Shown here: positions 25,696-35,308 of the stretch, piece after piece
Position numbering within the stretch: position 1 is the first letter of the stretch
Layout: the number at the start of each line of letters is the position of its first letter
NCBI RefSeq assembly: GCF_965118895.1
Contig: NZ_CBCPJJ010000012.1
Span: 1-64,000, forward strand
From: Rahnella inusitata_A
GTDB lineage: Bacteria; Pseudomonadota; Gammaproteobacteria; Enterobacterales; Enterobacteriaceae
Reading direction: 5' to 3'
DNA length: 64,000 bases
Notes under the pieces: model-generated
Database searches by the model: none
Told to the model about the DNA's origin: nothing
What the model saw: the letters and a program-made list of their open reading frames with translations, nothing else
Translations under genes and position numbers: made by a program

Positions 25696-27417
25696 ATGTC
25701 GGATGAAATGAAACTCGAATCAGCAGATGGCCTGCTATTACAGGAAATGGCCAGTCTGCGGGATATCATCGATAACAATTCTGACTGGATTTGGGAAGTC
25801 GATGCACAAGGACGTTACGTATTTTCCTCGAATAAATGCATCGAGTTTCTGGGAGTCCCGCCTGAAGAAGTCATTGGTAAAACCCCGTTTGATTTTATGC
25901 CGCCGGACGAAGCTAAGCGCGTTGGCGAGCAGTTTGCAGCGATTGTAGAACGTCGTGCGCCCTTTGGCGGATTACTCAACCGTAACATTCGCCCGGATGG
26001 AACGGAGGTTATTCTCGAAACCAGCGGCGTTCCATTATTTGACCCCGACGGTAATTTTCGCGGTTATCGCGGCATCGACCGTAATCTGACCAATCTGGAT
26101 CAGGCTCCCGGACAACGTCTCTTCCAGCTGGAATCCATCTATTCAAACGCACCGGTTGGCCTGTGTTTCATCGATCTGCACATGCGCTATGTGACGGTAA
26201 ATGACGCTATGGCGAACATTATTGGTCTGCAACCCTTTGAAGCGATTGGTCGTAAAGTCGGTGTTTTCCTGCCCGGCCTCTCGCCGCTGCTCAATAATGC
26301 GCTGGAACTGGCGCAGCGTAACGAACACACACCTGACCGCGAATTCCCGGTACCTGGTAAAAATCAGGTGTTCTTTGTACGCATCAAAGCGGCTTACGAC
26401 GCGCAAACTCAGCTGAGCGGTCTATCTGTAGCCATGACGGATATCACCAGCCTGAAGCGAATGGAGAAGGCGCTGCGGGAAAGCCAGGAGCATTACCGCA
26501 ATATGGTCGAGCTGAACCCGCAAATTCCGTGGACAGCGGATTCACGCGGTATGCTCAGCGACGTCAGTTCGCGTTTTCAGCGCATCACGGGTATGACCCG
26601 ACAAGATATTCTGGCCGATAAGTGGATCCAGAGTATGCACGTGGAAGACCGCCGTGCCGCCGTGCAGACGTGGGAGCAATGTCTGAAAACCGGTGCACCG
26701 CTGGATATCGAAGTGCGTTTTTGCCACGTTGACCGTGGCTGGAACTGGATGCGCATTCGCGCTGCGGCGAGCTATGCGCCGGATGGTTCAATCCAACGTT
26801 GGTATGGCACGGCAGAAGATGTTCATGAGCGAAAATTGCTTGAACTGAAACTGGTAAAAGCCAATCGTCGTCTCGAAATTCAGGCACGCACGGACTCGTT
26901 GACCAAGTTACCTAACCGTCGTGAATTCAAAAAAGTGCTGAGCCACGAATACATGCGTGCGAAGCGTAACCGCACGCCGCTGACCGTGGTGATGATCGAT
27001 ATCGATTATTTCAAACATTTCAATGATCACTACGGCCATTTATCGGGCGATGCCTGTCTGCGTCTGGTCGCCCGTACTCTGCGCAGATCGCTCAAACGCA
27101 GCACGGACGTGGTCACACGATTTGGCGGTGAAGAGTTCGCCGCTATTCTGCCGGATACCGATTTGAAAGGTGCCTGGATTGTCGCCCAGCACATCATGGA
27201 ATCCATTGAAACGCTGGGTATCAAGCACAGTTTCAGCGAATTTAACCGGGTAACCATCAGCCAGGGCATCGCCACCTATATGCCCGATCAGGATCCTGGC
27301 CTCGACGATCAGTCAGATATCGTCAGTGCAGCCGATGAGGCGCTGTATTTGTCCAAAAACAACGGTAGAAATCAGATTAATGCCATGCCGGTTTCAGTCA
27401 GATTCAATCCGCTTTAA
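25696..27417 (+). CDS. Diguanylate cyclase with three PAS domains
   Basis: A 573-residue cytoplasmic protein with no membrane segment. Three PAS domains follow each other (about 12-130, IIDNNSDWIWEVDAQGRYVF; 145-255, IYSNAPVGLCFIDLHMRYV; 258-385, MVELNPQIPWTADSRGMLS), then a GGDEF domain (about 400-565) with intact active site RFGGEEFAAILPD. The RSTD motif five residues before it fits an inhibitory I-site. It should make cyclic di-GMP in response to a small ligand, oxygen or redox cue sensed by a PAS domain. It is inserted between rsmF and yebV, which are adjacent in E. coli. Confidence 0.93.
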   Translation: MSDEMKLESADGLLLQEMASLRDIIDNNSDWIWEVDAQGRYVFSSNKCIEFLGVPPEEVIGKTPFDFMPPDEAKRVGEQFAAIVERRAPFGGLLNRNIRPDGTEVILETSGVPLFDPDGNFRGYRGIDRNLTNLDQAPGQRLFQLESIYSNAPVGLCFIDLHMRYVTVNDAMANIIGLQPFEAIGRKVGVFLPGLSPLLNNALELAQRNEHTPDREFPVPGKNQVFFVRIKAAYDAQTQLSGLSVAMTDITSLKRMEKALRESQEHYRNMVELNPQIPWTADSRGMLSDVSSRFQRITGMTRQDILADKWIQSMHVEDRRAAVQTWEQCLKTGAPLDIEVRFCHVDRGWNWMRIRAAASYAPDGSIQRWYGTAEDVHERKLLELKLVKANRRLEIQARTDSLTKLPNRREFKKVLSHEYMRAKRNRTPLTVVMIDIDYFKHFNDHYGHLSGDACLRLVARTLRRSLKRSTDVVTRFGGEEFAAILPDTDLKGAWIVAQHIMESIETLGIKHSFSEFNRVTISQGIATYMPDQDPGLDDQSDIVSAADEALYLSKNNGRNQINAMPVSVRFNPL

Positions 27418-27602
27418 AGCTCACCGCAAAGCCGGAACGTCTGCGCGACGCCCCGGCTGTTCCTCAGATTGATCCCACTTTCCTCACGCTCATAAAAATC
27501 TTATGGCACTTTTTGTGCTGTCGACTATTCTCAAATAAGGCCAGCAAACTGGTCGTACCTGATGTTTTCCAATTTTCTGGTTTATCTGGCAAGGAGTAAC
27601 CG

Positions 27603-27845
27603 ATGGCAAAATCGAATATTAGAATTGGCAGTTACGAAATTGATGACGCGCAGTTATCCACACCCGAGGCGAAAGGCGGTGATATGGTGCACATTCCGTG
27701 CAAATCAGATCCTGATTTATGTATGCAGCTCGATGCATGGGATGACAACACCAGCGTGCCGGCAATTCTGGATGGCCGCCATTCGGTGTTGTACAAGGAG
27801 AAGTATGACAAACAGAATGATGAGTGGATCATGAGACTGGAGTGA
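27603..27845 (+). CDS. yebV: YebV family protein (DUF1480)
   Basis: An 80-residue soluble protein. IRIGSYEIDDAQL, IPCKSDPDLCMQLDAWD and HSVLYKEKYDKQNDEWIMRL match E. coli YebV (78 residues) closely. Function is unknown. The ATG follows a strong AAGGAG ribosome site; an in-frame extension is not expected. In E. coli the gene is directly downstream of rsmF; here a diguanylate cyclase gene separates them. Confidence 0.93.
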   Translation: MAKSNIRIGSYEIDDAQLSTPEAKGGDMVHIPCKSDPDLCMQLDAWDDNTSVPAILDGRHSVLYKEKYDKQNDEWIMRLE

Positions 27846-27849
27846 CACA

Positions 27850-27879
27850 GCATGGCGAACGGGACGTTGTTCGCCATGC
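27850..27879. terminator. Hairpin between convergent yebV and the C39-like gene
   Basis: A perfect 11-bp inverted repeat (GCATGGCGAAC / GTTCGCCATGC) with an eight-base loop lies between the two stop codons. It has no T tract, so termination is only probable. Confidence 0.5.
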
Positions 27880-27889
27880 CGCTTTGCGG

Positions 27890-28540
27890 TCATTCCCCGG
27901 CGGCGACCAGTGAAATACCCCGACCGGCAAAAAAACGCGAAAATTCTTTCACTGATAATGTCACGTCCCTCTGCGATGCAACGTCATGGCCGGAAGGATT
28001 ATGAAAGGTTACGGACAGCGCATCAGCGCGGGTGACCAGCACCAGATGTCCGCCCTTGTGCGGTGGTGAAGAATTTGGCATGCGGATGGACGGATGTACC
28101 GACGCAATGAAAAAGCGATGCTCCTCCAACTCTGCCCCAATCTGTTCAGCACCCATATCCACTCTGACTTGCGCACTCAGCCCTAGCTCCTCCTGAACAT
28201 ACTCGACAAAAGGCGCATAAATCAGGCCTTTGATATTTTCACCCTCGCGAACATACGCGCCATACGGCAGGCTTCTCTGCGTGAGATTTAATATCGGCAC
28301 GACTTTACCTGAGGTTGCTGCCAGTACCATCTTCAGGCAGCACATTCCGCAGACATGATTCGCCCACTCAATGAACTCTTCCTGGGTGGAAGCACCTGAC
28401 TCTGGCCAAAGCGCAATATCCCTGAGGGTAATGTCTCCGGAAATGATCGCGGCCGCGGAGGCGGGATCCTCCCACTGACTAAAATAAGGGACGCCGGAAT
28501 GGGCGGAGAACCCGGTTAGATGAGCAGAATGGGCAGACAT
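27890..28540 (-). CDS. C39-like papain-fold protein of unknown substrate
   Basis: A 216-residue protein without a signal peptide. The segment NHVCGMCCLKMVLA (Cys64) resembles the catalytic cysteine region of C39-type peptidases, and HKGGHLVLVT (His165) with FHNPSG (Asn181) could complete a Cys-His-Asn triad. It may be a cysteine protease or an amidase of the C39_2 group; its substrate is not known. I chose the ATG at 28540, which has AGGAAA before it; an upstream start at 28570 has no ribosome site. It is the first gene of the accessory block. Confidence 0.72.
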   Translation of the reverse strand: MSAHSAHLTGFSAHSGVPYFSQWEDPASAAAIISGDITLRDIALWPESGASTQEEFIEWANHVCGMCCLKMVLAATSGKVVPILNLTQRSLPYGAYVREGENIKGLIYAPFVEYVQEELGLSAQVRVDMGAEQIGAELEEHRFFIASVHPSIRMPNSSPPHKGGHLVLVTRADALSVTFHNPSGHDVASQRDVTLSVKEFSRFFAGRGISLVAAGE

Positions 28541-28643
28541 AACGGTTTCCTGAACGGGAGGTGGCGACATCAGGTGTTTATACGAATACGTAAATACAAA
28601 ATATCAGCGAACAGCAAGGCGGAAAAATTATCCCAATGACAAA

Positions 28644-28676
28644 GGTTCAGACCCGGGATTGAGCACGGGCCTGAAC
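28644..28676 (-). terminator. Terminator-like hairpin after the ASCH gene
   Basis: Imperfect 12-bp stem pairing GGTTCAGACCCG with CGGGCCTGAACT around a 10-base loop, followed by CCTTTG on the minus strand. It sits just after the ASCH gene stop codon. Confidence 0.55.
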
Positions 28677-28684
28677 TGAAACTT

Positions 28685-29077
28685 TTAGAATTTATCCACT
28701 AGCTTAAACTTCATCAATAACAGTGGCATAGTTGGTTCAAACATTTCGTACTCTTCGAAGAAACGCTGATGTTCTTTGCGCCAGTAAGCCAGAGTCCGGT
28801 CACCCTCGCCTTCTTCGAATGCGTGTTGCTCAGTCACCTGATCAAAAGGTACCTGCTTCACTTCCGTCAGCTGCACGGCGCACACCGGGTTGTTGCGGCC
28901 ATCAACAACGACAAAGATCTCGCCGGCCTCGGGTTCAGGATCGTCGTCGAGGTTAGAACAGGTTGCTGTCTTAGTACCGTCGATAACACGCTTGGCAAGT
29001 TCATCCGCTGATGACTCAGTATCACCAAAAGACCAACGTTCTGCGTCCCTGTATTTTAGTGGGATCTGCGGGATCAT
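28685..29077 (-). CDS. ASCH domain protein
   Basis: A 130-residue cytoplasmic protein. DELAKRVIDGTKTATCSN contains the GxKxxT motif of ASCH domains, and AGEIFVVVDGRNNPVCAVQLTEVKQVPF forms the expected beta-barrel core, with an acidic helix region EGEGDRTLAYWRKEHQRFFEEY. ASCH proteins are RNA-binding or RNA-nucleoside-modifying; the E. coli relative YqfB hydrolyses N4-acetylcytidine, but this protein is longer and of the other ASCH subgroup, so the activity cannot be transferred. The preceding terminator belongs to the upstream WG-repeat operon. Confidence 0.85.
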   Translation of the reverse strand: MIPQIPLKYRDAERWSFGDTESSADELAKRVIDGTKTATCSNLDDDPEPEAGEIFVVVDGRNNPVCAVQLTEVKQVPFDQVTEQHAFEEGEGDRTLAYWRKEHQRFFEEYEMFEPTMPLLLMKFKLVDKF

Positions 29078-29130
29078 AATTTATCCTTTCAATTGAGATA
29101 GTTCACAGCCATTACCTGTAAACATTAGCA

Positions 29131-29156
29131 CAAAAAAACCCGCCGAAGCGGGTTTC
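29131..29156 (-). terminator. Terminator after the WG-repeat operon
   Basis: A 6-bp GC-rich stem (ACCCGC / GCGGGT, extended by A-T pairs) with a CGAA loop is followed by seven T residues on the minus strand, 20 bases after the stop of the second WG-repeat gene. Confidence 0.9.
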
Positions 29157-29174
29157 AGACAGAGAAGACACGCA

Positions 29175-32015
29175 CTATTTTGTGCAGTTTTCTGGCATAG
29201 AAGGCGGCCACTGTCGTGAACTCCCTGCACCGTACAACACGGAAATACCGCATTCTTTATCGACGCGTGCCAACGGTTTCCCGGTTTTATCGATCATCAT
29301 AGACATTGCCTGCGTAGAGACTACGGCAACGCCGCTGTCAAAGGGCGACACCGCACTGAAGACCGGTGGAATGATGAAGTTACCCTGCGCATCGACAAAA
29401 CCATAGTTCTGGTCAGTGCGGGCAAACGCCAAACCGTCGACCGGCAAGCCGAGATCGGTATAGACCACACCTTCAACCGGTTTACCCTGCGCATCAATCC
29501 AGGTTTTCCGGCCGTCTTCATGGCTCAGTACCGCGTGGCCATCCGTCATGCGGCTGGCATGCCCCTGAACGGTCAGAACCAATTTCCCAGTGTTATCCAC
29601 GTAGCGCGTCGAAGGCACACCCTCGAGTGCGTCATACGATACAGACCATGCGCTGGCAACAGGAAGGGCCCACTGCCCCTCAGGCATTGCAGCAACACGT
29701 ACACCTTTATCATCAATTAACTCTGCACCCGCCGTGGTTGAACGCAACGCACGGCCCTGTTCGAAGGCCGAACCCTCAGTCTCTGCGACGGGCTGAATCT
29801 GCCATTCGCCCTGCGCGTTGAGATAACCTTCCTGCGGTTGGCGTGAAAGTTTCACCCAGTCGCCAAGTGCACTGATGTGGGTCTGCTGTTCGTGCAGCTG
29901 AATGTTACCTGCGGCATCCAGCAGCCAGGACTGGCCTGCGGCCGACGTTGCTAAAATCCGGCCATCAGTGAACTGTGTGACAGATAACCCCGCCGTCGGT
30001 GAAATGCGTGTTTTGGCATCATTACCGATAATTTCAGCGAGGACGCCGGATTGAGGTTGTTCGGCTACGGCTGGCTGAGTCAGCAACCACAGCGCGGCGT
30101 TAATACGCTGCACTTTGGCAAATTTCGCTTCGACCAGCATTTTACCCTGATCATCTACAATGCCCCACAAGCCATTGGGCATCTGAACTTCAGCCTGATT
30201 ATTAGCGTAATCTCCGACGGTTTTATACGCAGGCTGGGAAACTGACTTCTGAGCGTTAGCATCAAAAATCCCCCACAGCGCGCCCTCTGCAGCCGTTTCA
30301 TGGTAGCGGAACCAGCCGTTACCCGCAGATTGAATTTCAAACACGTTTGGCAGATCATAATGTTTGCCAGCGTGACCCATCGCAGTCAGCTTGCCATCGA
30401 GATAATCCAGCGCATAACCTTGAACGAAAGGAGAAATATTATCTTCGGTGAGCGGGATCAGCGTCTTACCCTGCGCATCGACAACGCCCGTTCCATCAGC
30501 AGTGACCACAATGAACTGTCCGACATTTTGACTGCTGTCAGCGGATTGAATATCCAGCCATTTTGCTTCCAGCTGAAGCGAACCATCAGGGCGCAGGAAA
30601 CCGGCTCCGGTCTTACCTTTATCGGAATTCGGGCGGATTAACGCCAAAGGTAATTGCGCAGAGACGGGCTCAGCACCTGCGTTCAGAGGTTCAATATGGC
30701 TGTCGCCCAGGGTAGTGATGCTTTTCTGGCTCAGTAACGCTTTACCCGCGGCATCAACCACATTCAATACTTCGCCCTGATCATTGCGCAGCCACAAATG
30801 ATGATTAATCACATCCGCACTGGCAATTTGCGCCAGCCATCCGACATTTTGTGTGCCGCCAATCATCCCGCCAGACGGCGCCACAATCGCGTTTACTTTT
30901 TTCTGGTCGCCCTTAGTCGTGACCAAAAAATCACCGGTATTCTGCCCCAGAGGTTCGCTGCCCGCAGGCAATGTCAGTGGCTGTTTTCGGCCCGGTACAT
31001 AAAGCGTAATGGCGTCTTTAACCGATGGATTCAGCACATAATCGCCGGCCACGCGCAATGCGGAAACCTCGACGTCGCTGAACGTCGCGATTACAGCCGC
31101 AGAGTTATCAAGCAATTTGATGCCGTCGGTGGTTTTCGCCAGCCAAAATGCGCCGGTCTCTTCGCTGACCGTCAGATACTTTTGCTTATCCTGGGCGCCA
31201 TCGGCACCGATCAGCGTAATGCCGTCGGCATTTTTCGCCAATGCCATGGCTGGATTGCGGGGATCAAGTGTAATAGCGGAATATTGCGGCGGAATGCGCC
31301 AGGTGAGATTTTCGTCAGCAATGCCGTAGCCTTTGGTCGCATCAAATGCGATAAACAACCCTTCGGACCCAAAAGGCTCAATGACTTCCATTTTGTCGGT
31401 CGCCACGTGGCGGACACCATCCGGCGAGAGTAATACGCTTTTGAATGTAAGCCGCAGACGTGCAGGTATCCCATCGGTGAGCAGCGCTTCATCAACCAGC
31501 TCCTCAAAAGGTTTACCCGCTTGTTCGCCCTTGATGTTGACGAGTTGCGGCTTTCCGGCCAGCACAACAGCCGCCAGACCTGACTGCGTAAAAGGCTGAA
31601 CGCTGTCAAAGGTCGGTTTTATCAGCCAGTTACCCGTCGTATCAATAAAGCCCCATTTACCTTGCTGCTTAGCGGCAGCGGCACCGTTGTGATAATCCCC
31701 GACGTCATCGAAGACCGGTTTGATCACCAGTTGCCCCTGATTATCTAAAAATCCCCAGCGGTCATCGTTTCCAGCCTCAGAAGGCAGGAGCACGGCAGCG
31801 CGCCCTTCATGCACATCACGCAGGCACAGGTTTTGAACCAAAGGCAGCGCATTTCGCGCCTGAGTCTCCGTCTGCGATGATGGCAGCATTGTGGAACAAC
31901 TGGTCGCGTCAGCCGCCAGCACAGGTGTTGTTAGCGTCAATAAGGCCAGCGCGCTGGTGGTATTCAACGCACCAAATAGTGCGCGTTGCAGCCTTGAAGG
32001 TTTACTAACAATCAT
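29175..32015 (-). CDS. Large exported WG-repeat protein (second of a tandem pair)
   Basis: A 946-residue protein with a signal peptide (about 1-35, ending TTPVLAADA). The rest is built of WG-type repeats with the pattern G-[FI]-[IV]-D-x-x-G-x-x-x-I-x-P-x-[FY], for example WGFLDNQGQLVIKPVF, WGFIDTTGNWLIKPTF, WGIVDDQGKMLVEAKF and YGFVDAQGNFIIPPVF; I count about eleven, several degenerate. WG repeats form beta-rich structures of unknown function, likely periplasmic here. No catalytic motif is seen. Its ATG overlaps the stop of the upstream paralogue (TAATG), so the two are translationally coupled. Confidence 0.85.
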   Translation of the reverse strand: MIVSKPSRLQRALFGALNTTSALALLTLTTPVLAADATSCSTMLPSSQTETQARNALPLVQNLCLRDVHEGRAAVLLPSEAGNDDRWGFLDNQGQLVIKPVFDDVGDYHNGAAAAKQQGKWGFIDTTGNWLIKPTFDSVQPFTQSGLAAVVLAGKPQLVNIKGEQAGKPFEELVDEALLTDGIPARLRLTFKSVLLSPDGVRHVATDKMEVIEPFGSEGLFIAFDATKGYGIADENLTWRIPPQYSAITLDPRNPAMALAKNADGITLIGADGAQDKQKYLTVSEETGAFWLAKTTDGIKLLDNSAAVIATFSDVEVSALRVAGDYVLNPSVKDAITLYVPGRKQPLTLPAGSEPLGQNTGDFLVTTKGDQKKVNAIVAPSGGMIGGTQNVGWLAQIASADVINHHLWLRNDQGEVLNVVDAAGKALLSQKSITTLGDSHIEPLNAGAEPVSAQLPLALIRPNSDKGKTGAGFLRPDGSLQLEAKWLDIQSADSSQNVGQFIVVTADGTGVVDAQGKTLIPLTEDNISPFVQGYALDYLDGKLTAMGHAGKHYDLPNVFEIQSAGNGWFRYHETAAEGALWGIFDANAQKSVSQPAYKTVGDYANNQAEVQMPNGLWGIVDDQGKMLVEAKFAKVQRINAALWLLTQPAVAEQPQSGVLAEIIGNDAKTRISPTAGLSVTQFTDGRILATSAAGQSWLLDAAGNIQLHEQQTHISALGDWVKLSRQPQEGYLNAQGEWQIQPVAETEGSAFEQGRALRSTTAGAELIDDKGVRVAAMPEGQWALPVASAWSVSYDALEGVPSTRYVDNTGKLVLTVQGHASRMTDGHAVLSHEDGRKTWIDAQGKPVEGVVYTDLGLPVDGLAFARTDQNYGFVDAQGNFIIPPVFSAVSPFDSGVAVVSTQAMSMMIDKTGKPLARVDKECGISVLYGAGSSRQWPPSMPENCTK

Positions 32016-34792
32016 TAATTGCCTCCGTTACTGCAAGCAGGCGCTTTTGCGGGCCACAGATAAGCACCTTTGGCATCAACAATGACCCGCTGATTACAGC
32101 GAACCTGAATTTTTGCCTGCACGGCACCTTCAGCGTTGAGCAGACTGACAACACCCTTTCCACCAGCCCATGCGTGTTTCTCGCTAAAGTCACCTGCCCA
32201 GTCAAACTTAGGCAGCACAGCGAAACGGCCTGTCGGATTGATGTAACCGAATAAGTTGCCATAGGTCGATTTCTTCATGGCGGCGGCGAAATTATTATTC
32301 ATAGCACCGACCTGATCGAAATAGGCGCCAATCAGTTTTTTGCCTTGCTGATCAACAAAGCCAAACAGACCTTTATCGTTTCGCATTGGGACCACACCCG
32401 AACTGGCTTTGTCGGCCAGCAAGCTGCCCAGCCCGGCAAAGCGCTGGACTTCGTTACCGTCGTTATCGTAGAGCACTGTTTCACCGGTAGCATCGTCATT
32501 CATGGTCAGACGCGTAAGGGAATTTAGCGGCTGCGCCTGTTCAAAACCATCCAGCGGTTCACCGCCGTGATCGTTAATTAGCTTTGTTTGACCGTCGCTG
32601 GTTGCCCGGCTCCAGTTAAGCGGCGCAATAAAATTAAACGCTGCGGTGTACAACGGCTCAATCTGCCAGTCGCCCTGACTGTTGATCGCGCCAAAGTGCG
32701 GGGAGAAATCGAGCATCACCCAGTCCCCTGCAACTGAGCTTGAGGATGACGCAATGCCTTTACTCATTGGCGCACGCCCCGCATCATCGAGCAACGCGAC
32801 CCCACCTTTAGCAGGCTTAACCAGCCAGTGGTTCTCTCCCACCCTTAACGGACTGGCGAGTAAGTCAGTGGCCAGAGCCTGACCACTCACAGCGCTGTAA
32901 AGCCCGTAATGGCTGGCAACCGCGCCCCGCTCTCCGGGCTGATCGTTATCAGCGAGGGTAAACATACCGTCGCCAACGTACTGAGGTTTGCCACTGCGGT
33001 CAGCAGAGGGTGTAATGGCCCAGGAACCGTCACGGTTAATCACGCCCCATCCTGCATCAGCTTTCGCTAACGCATAACCGTCGGTGAAGGATTCGATTTG
33101 TACAAACTGAGGCGCTGCTTTAATTCCTTTACTGGCGATATCCCATAAGCCCCAGCGCCGCGCGTCATTATCGCCTTCCGTGTAATACAGTAAACCGGCA
33201 GACAGACGCTGAGCGTTTTGCTCAATATTTGCAGGCACTTCCACTGCATTGCCGTTGCGATCGATTAAACGGCGCGTCTCGGTATTGTTACTGCTATCAA
33301 CGGCCCAGGTGTAATCGCCGCTGAACGGAGTAATGTCTGAATAGGTAGGCTGGATAACCCATTTACCTGCCGAATCCACCGCGCCCACTTTTTTGTTTTG
33401 AGTACGAATAATGAGCGGAGCCTGAGCGCTCTCACTTTCAACAGATGCACTTTCAATCAAGGCCCACTGAGGGTCTGAGAGCACAGTTCCCTGCGAGGTG
33501 AGAATGGCGGGTGGTTTGTTGGTATCGGAAGGTTTCAGTAATGCCCAAGGCAAATTGCGCGATACATCACTGTTATCGGTGGGTAATGCAGGCGCGTCAT
33601 CAATCATCGCGCTCGCCGCCAGCGGTTGCAGCTGGTAATCCTTCAAGGCTGCAAGCGTAGGATCATTGAGCAACGCTACGCCGTTGTTGTCATAAACCTG
33701 TACCACCTGAAGCGTTTTACCTTCGTTTTGCGTCACCCAAAGGCGGTTACCTTGTTGCAGTAATTGCGGCTTGTTGGCTTTAACGGTCACAACCTGATTA
33801 TCGGCACCGATAATCACCACACCTTTACTGCCCTGCCCGATAACAGCCTTACGCCAGACCAGAATGTTCTCAGACTGATCGGCAGGAATATCTTGCACTT
33901 TTTCGAGCTTGCTGTTCAGCAACTGTTTAGAGTTGTCGTTCGTTGTCACCAGCCAACTTCCCGAGGCCAGCGTACGGACAGATTTGTACTGCTCTTTACT
34001 CAGAGAAACACCCTGATGATCAACAAAAGCCCAGTCATTCTTGTTTTTCACCGCAACAACATCACCGTTAAGCAGTGGTTCGTCGCGGGTCTTGAGAATC
34101 ATCGGGTCAATGGCCCATTCACCATTTTCGTTGAGATAACCCCAGAATCCGTCGTTGGCAGTATCGCGTTTTTTTGCCGGAATCAGCCCGGACTGCGGTA
34201 AATCGAGCGCCATCACATCATCGGGTAATAACACAGAACGATCGGTGGCGGCATTCCACAACGCAGGGGAAACCTGAATCTGCACGCTTGCAAGCGCCTG
34301 ACCCTGCATAAAACCGTTGGTATCTGGAGAAGCTGCAAATGGCAGAGTTTTGATGACTTGCCCTTTGCGGTTGATCATCGCCAGACGGTTGTCCGTGACC
34401 ACCAACGCGGTACCCTGTGCATTAAAATCGGTGGCGCGGGTGAAACTCGGCTCAATCGCCCAGTTACCTTTTTTATCGATATAACCGAACTTGTCGCCCT
34501 TTTTGACAGCGGCTACGTCATTCACGAATCCGCGCGCTTCACTGAAAGCGGGTTTAATGACCATATGTCCCGTGGTATCGACAAATCCCCACAACGGTTC
34601 ACGGGTTAACCCTACCTGAACAGGTGAAAGACCCTGCTGGAAGGGTAACTGGCAGTCTTTTGCCGTTTTTGCATTGCCACATGCCCGTAACAGCGCATCA
34701 TCCGCATGTACCGGCAGGCTAAAAGTCGCATTCAGAATCAACGCTAATGCACTGAAATTTCTGAAGTGTTTGAATGTTTCGGAGCAAATCAT
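32015..34792 (-). CDS. Large exported WG-repeat protein (first of a tandem pair)
   Basis: A 925-residue protein with a signal peptide (about 1-30, ending FSLPVHADDA). Eleven or so WG-type repeats are seen, clearest at WGFVDTTGHMVIKPAF, FGYIDKKGNWAIEPSF, WGVINRDGSWAITPSA, HFGAINSQGDWQIEPLY and FGYINPTGRFAVLPKF. The C-terminus carries a possible disulfide pair (RCNQRV...PACSNGG). AAGGG lies before the ATG. It shares repeat layout and size with the gene downstream and probably arose with it by duplication followed by strong divergence. Function unknown; an envelope or cell-surface role is an inference from export. Confidence 0.85.
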   Translation of the reverse strand: MICSETFKHFRNFSALALILNATFSLPVHADDALLRACGNAKTAKDCQLPFQQGLSPVQVGLTREPLWGFVDTTGHMVIKPAFSEARGFVNDVAAVKKGDKFGYIDKKGNWAIEPSFTRATDFNAQGTALVVTDNRLAMINRKGQVIKTLPFAASPDTNGFMQGQALASVQIQVSPALWNAATDRSVLLPDDVMALDLPQSGLIPAKKRDTANDGFWGYLNENGEWAIDPMILKTRDEPLLNGDVVAVKNKNDWAFVDHQGVSLSKEQYKSVRTLASGSWLVTTNDNSKQLLNSKLEKVQDIPADQSENILVWRKAVIGQGSKGVVIIGADNQVVTVKANKPQLLQQGNRLWVTQNEGKTLQVVQVYDNNGVALLNDPTLAALKDYQLQPLAASAMIDDAPALPTDNSDVSRNLPWALLKPSDTNKPPAILTSQGTVLSDPQWALIESASVESESAQAPLIIRTQNKKVGAVDSAGKWVIQPTYSDITPFSGDYTWAVDSSNNTETRRLIDRNGNAVEVPANIEQNAQRLSAGLLYYTEGDNDARRWGLWDIASKGIKAAPQFVQIESFTDGYALAKADAGWGVINRDGSWAITPSADRSGKPQYVGDGMFTLADNDQPGERGAVASHYGLYSAVSGQALATDLLASPLRVGENHWLVKPAKGGVALLDDAGRAPMSKGIASSSSSVAGDWVMLDFSPHFGAINSQGDWQIEPLYTAAFNFIAPLNWSRATSDGQTKLINDHGGEPLDGFEQAQPLNSLTRLTMNDDATGETVLYDNDGNEVQRFAGLGSLLADKASSGVVPMRNDKGLFGFVDQQGKKLIGAYFDQVGAMNNNFAAAMKKSTYGNLFGYINPTGRFAVLPKFDWAGDFSEKHAWAGGKGVVSLLNAEGAVQAKIQVRCNQRVIVDAKGAYLWPAKAPACSNGGN

Positions 34793-35308
34793 CCGATGCC
34801 CTTATGACTGAATAAGATTAGAAAGTGTAGCGCACACTCTTTTCATGACCCGCTCAATCAGCGAGTTTGACGGCAAAAAATCCGATAATAATCAATTTCA
34901 AGCGTGCACACATGCCAGACCCCATAGGTTGTCAGCTTGCGAAAGAAAAAGCAGCTATTTTATTACTCTGTAACGAATGAATATCCTTAATCACTGGCTT
35001 TCACGATATCCCATGAATGTTACCTTCCGGATTAATTTTCTTACCCACCGTTAACAGCCCCTCCACAACACGCTCTGGTGATAAAAATTTAATCATTTTC
35101 GTTAACAAGCAAGCGACGACTTATTCACGAATCTTTGAAGGAATCTTATAACTATTGATTAAGGTCATTATTTCGCCACCTTTAGTCTGCTTTTATAAGT
35201 TAAAGCACGTTATGTGACTCACATCACTCCCAGCCTCTGCGGCTTCAATCCTGGCAGTGTCCGGTTACAGCGTATTTCAGCTACTTCACTTATCATTGAG
35301 GGAAAGTC
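34793..35308. other. Gene-free stretch between divergent WG-repeat and DUF1883-like genes
   Basis: This 516-base AT-rich region must hold the promoters of the WG-repeat operon (minus) and the small gene at 35309 (plus). I see no ORF with a ribosome site, no convincing operator and no terminator. Confidence 0.6.
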
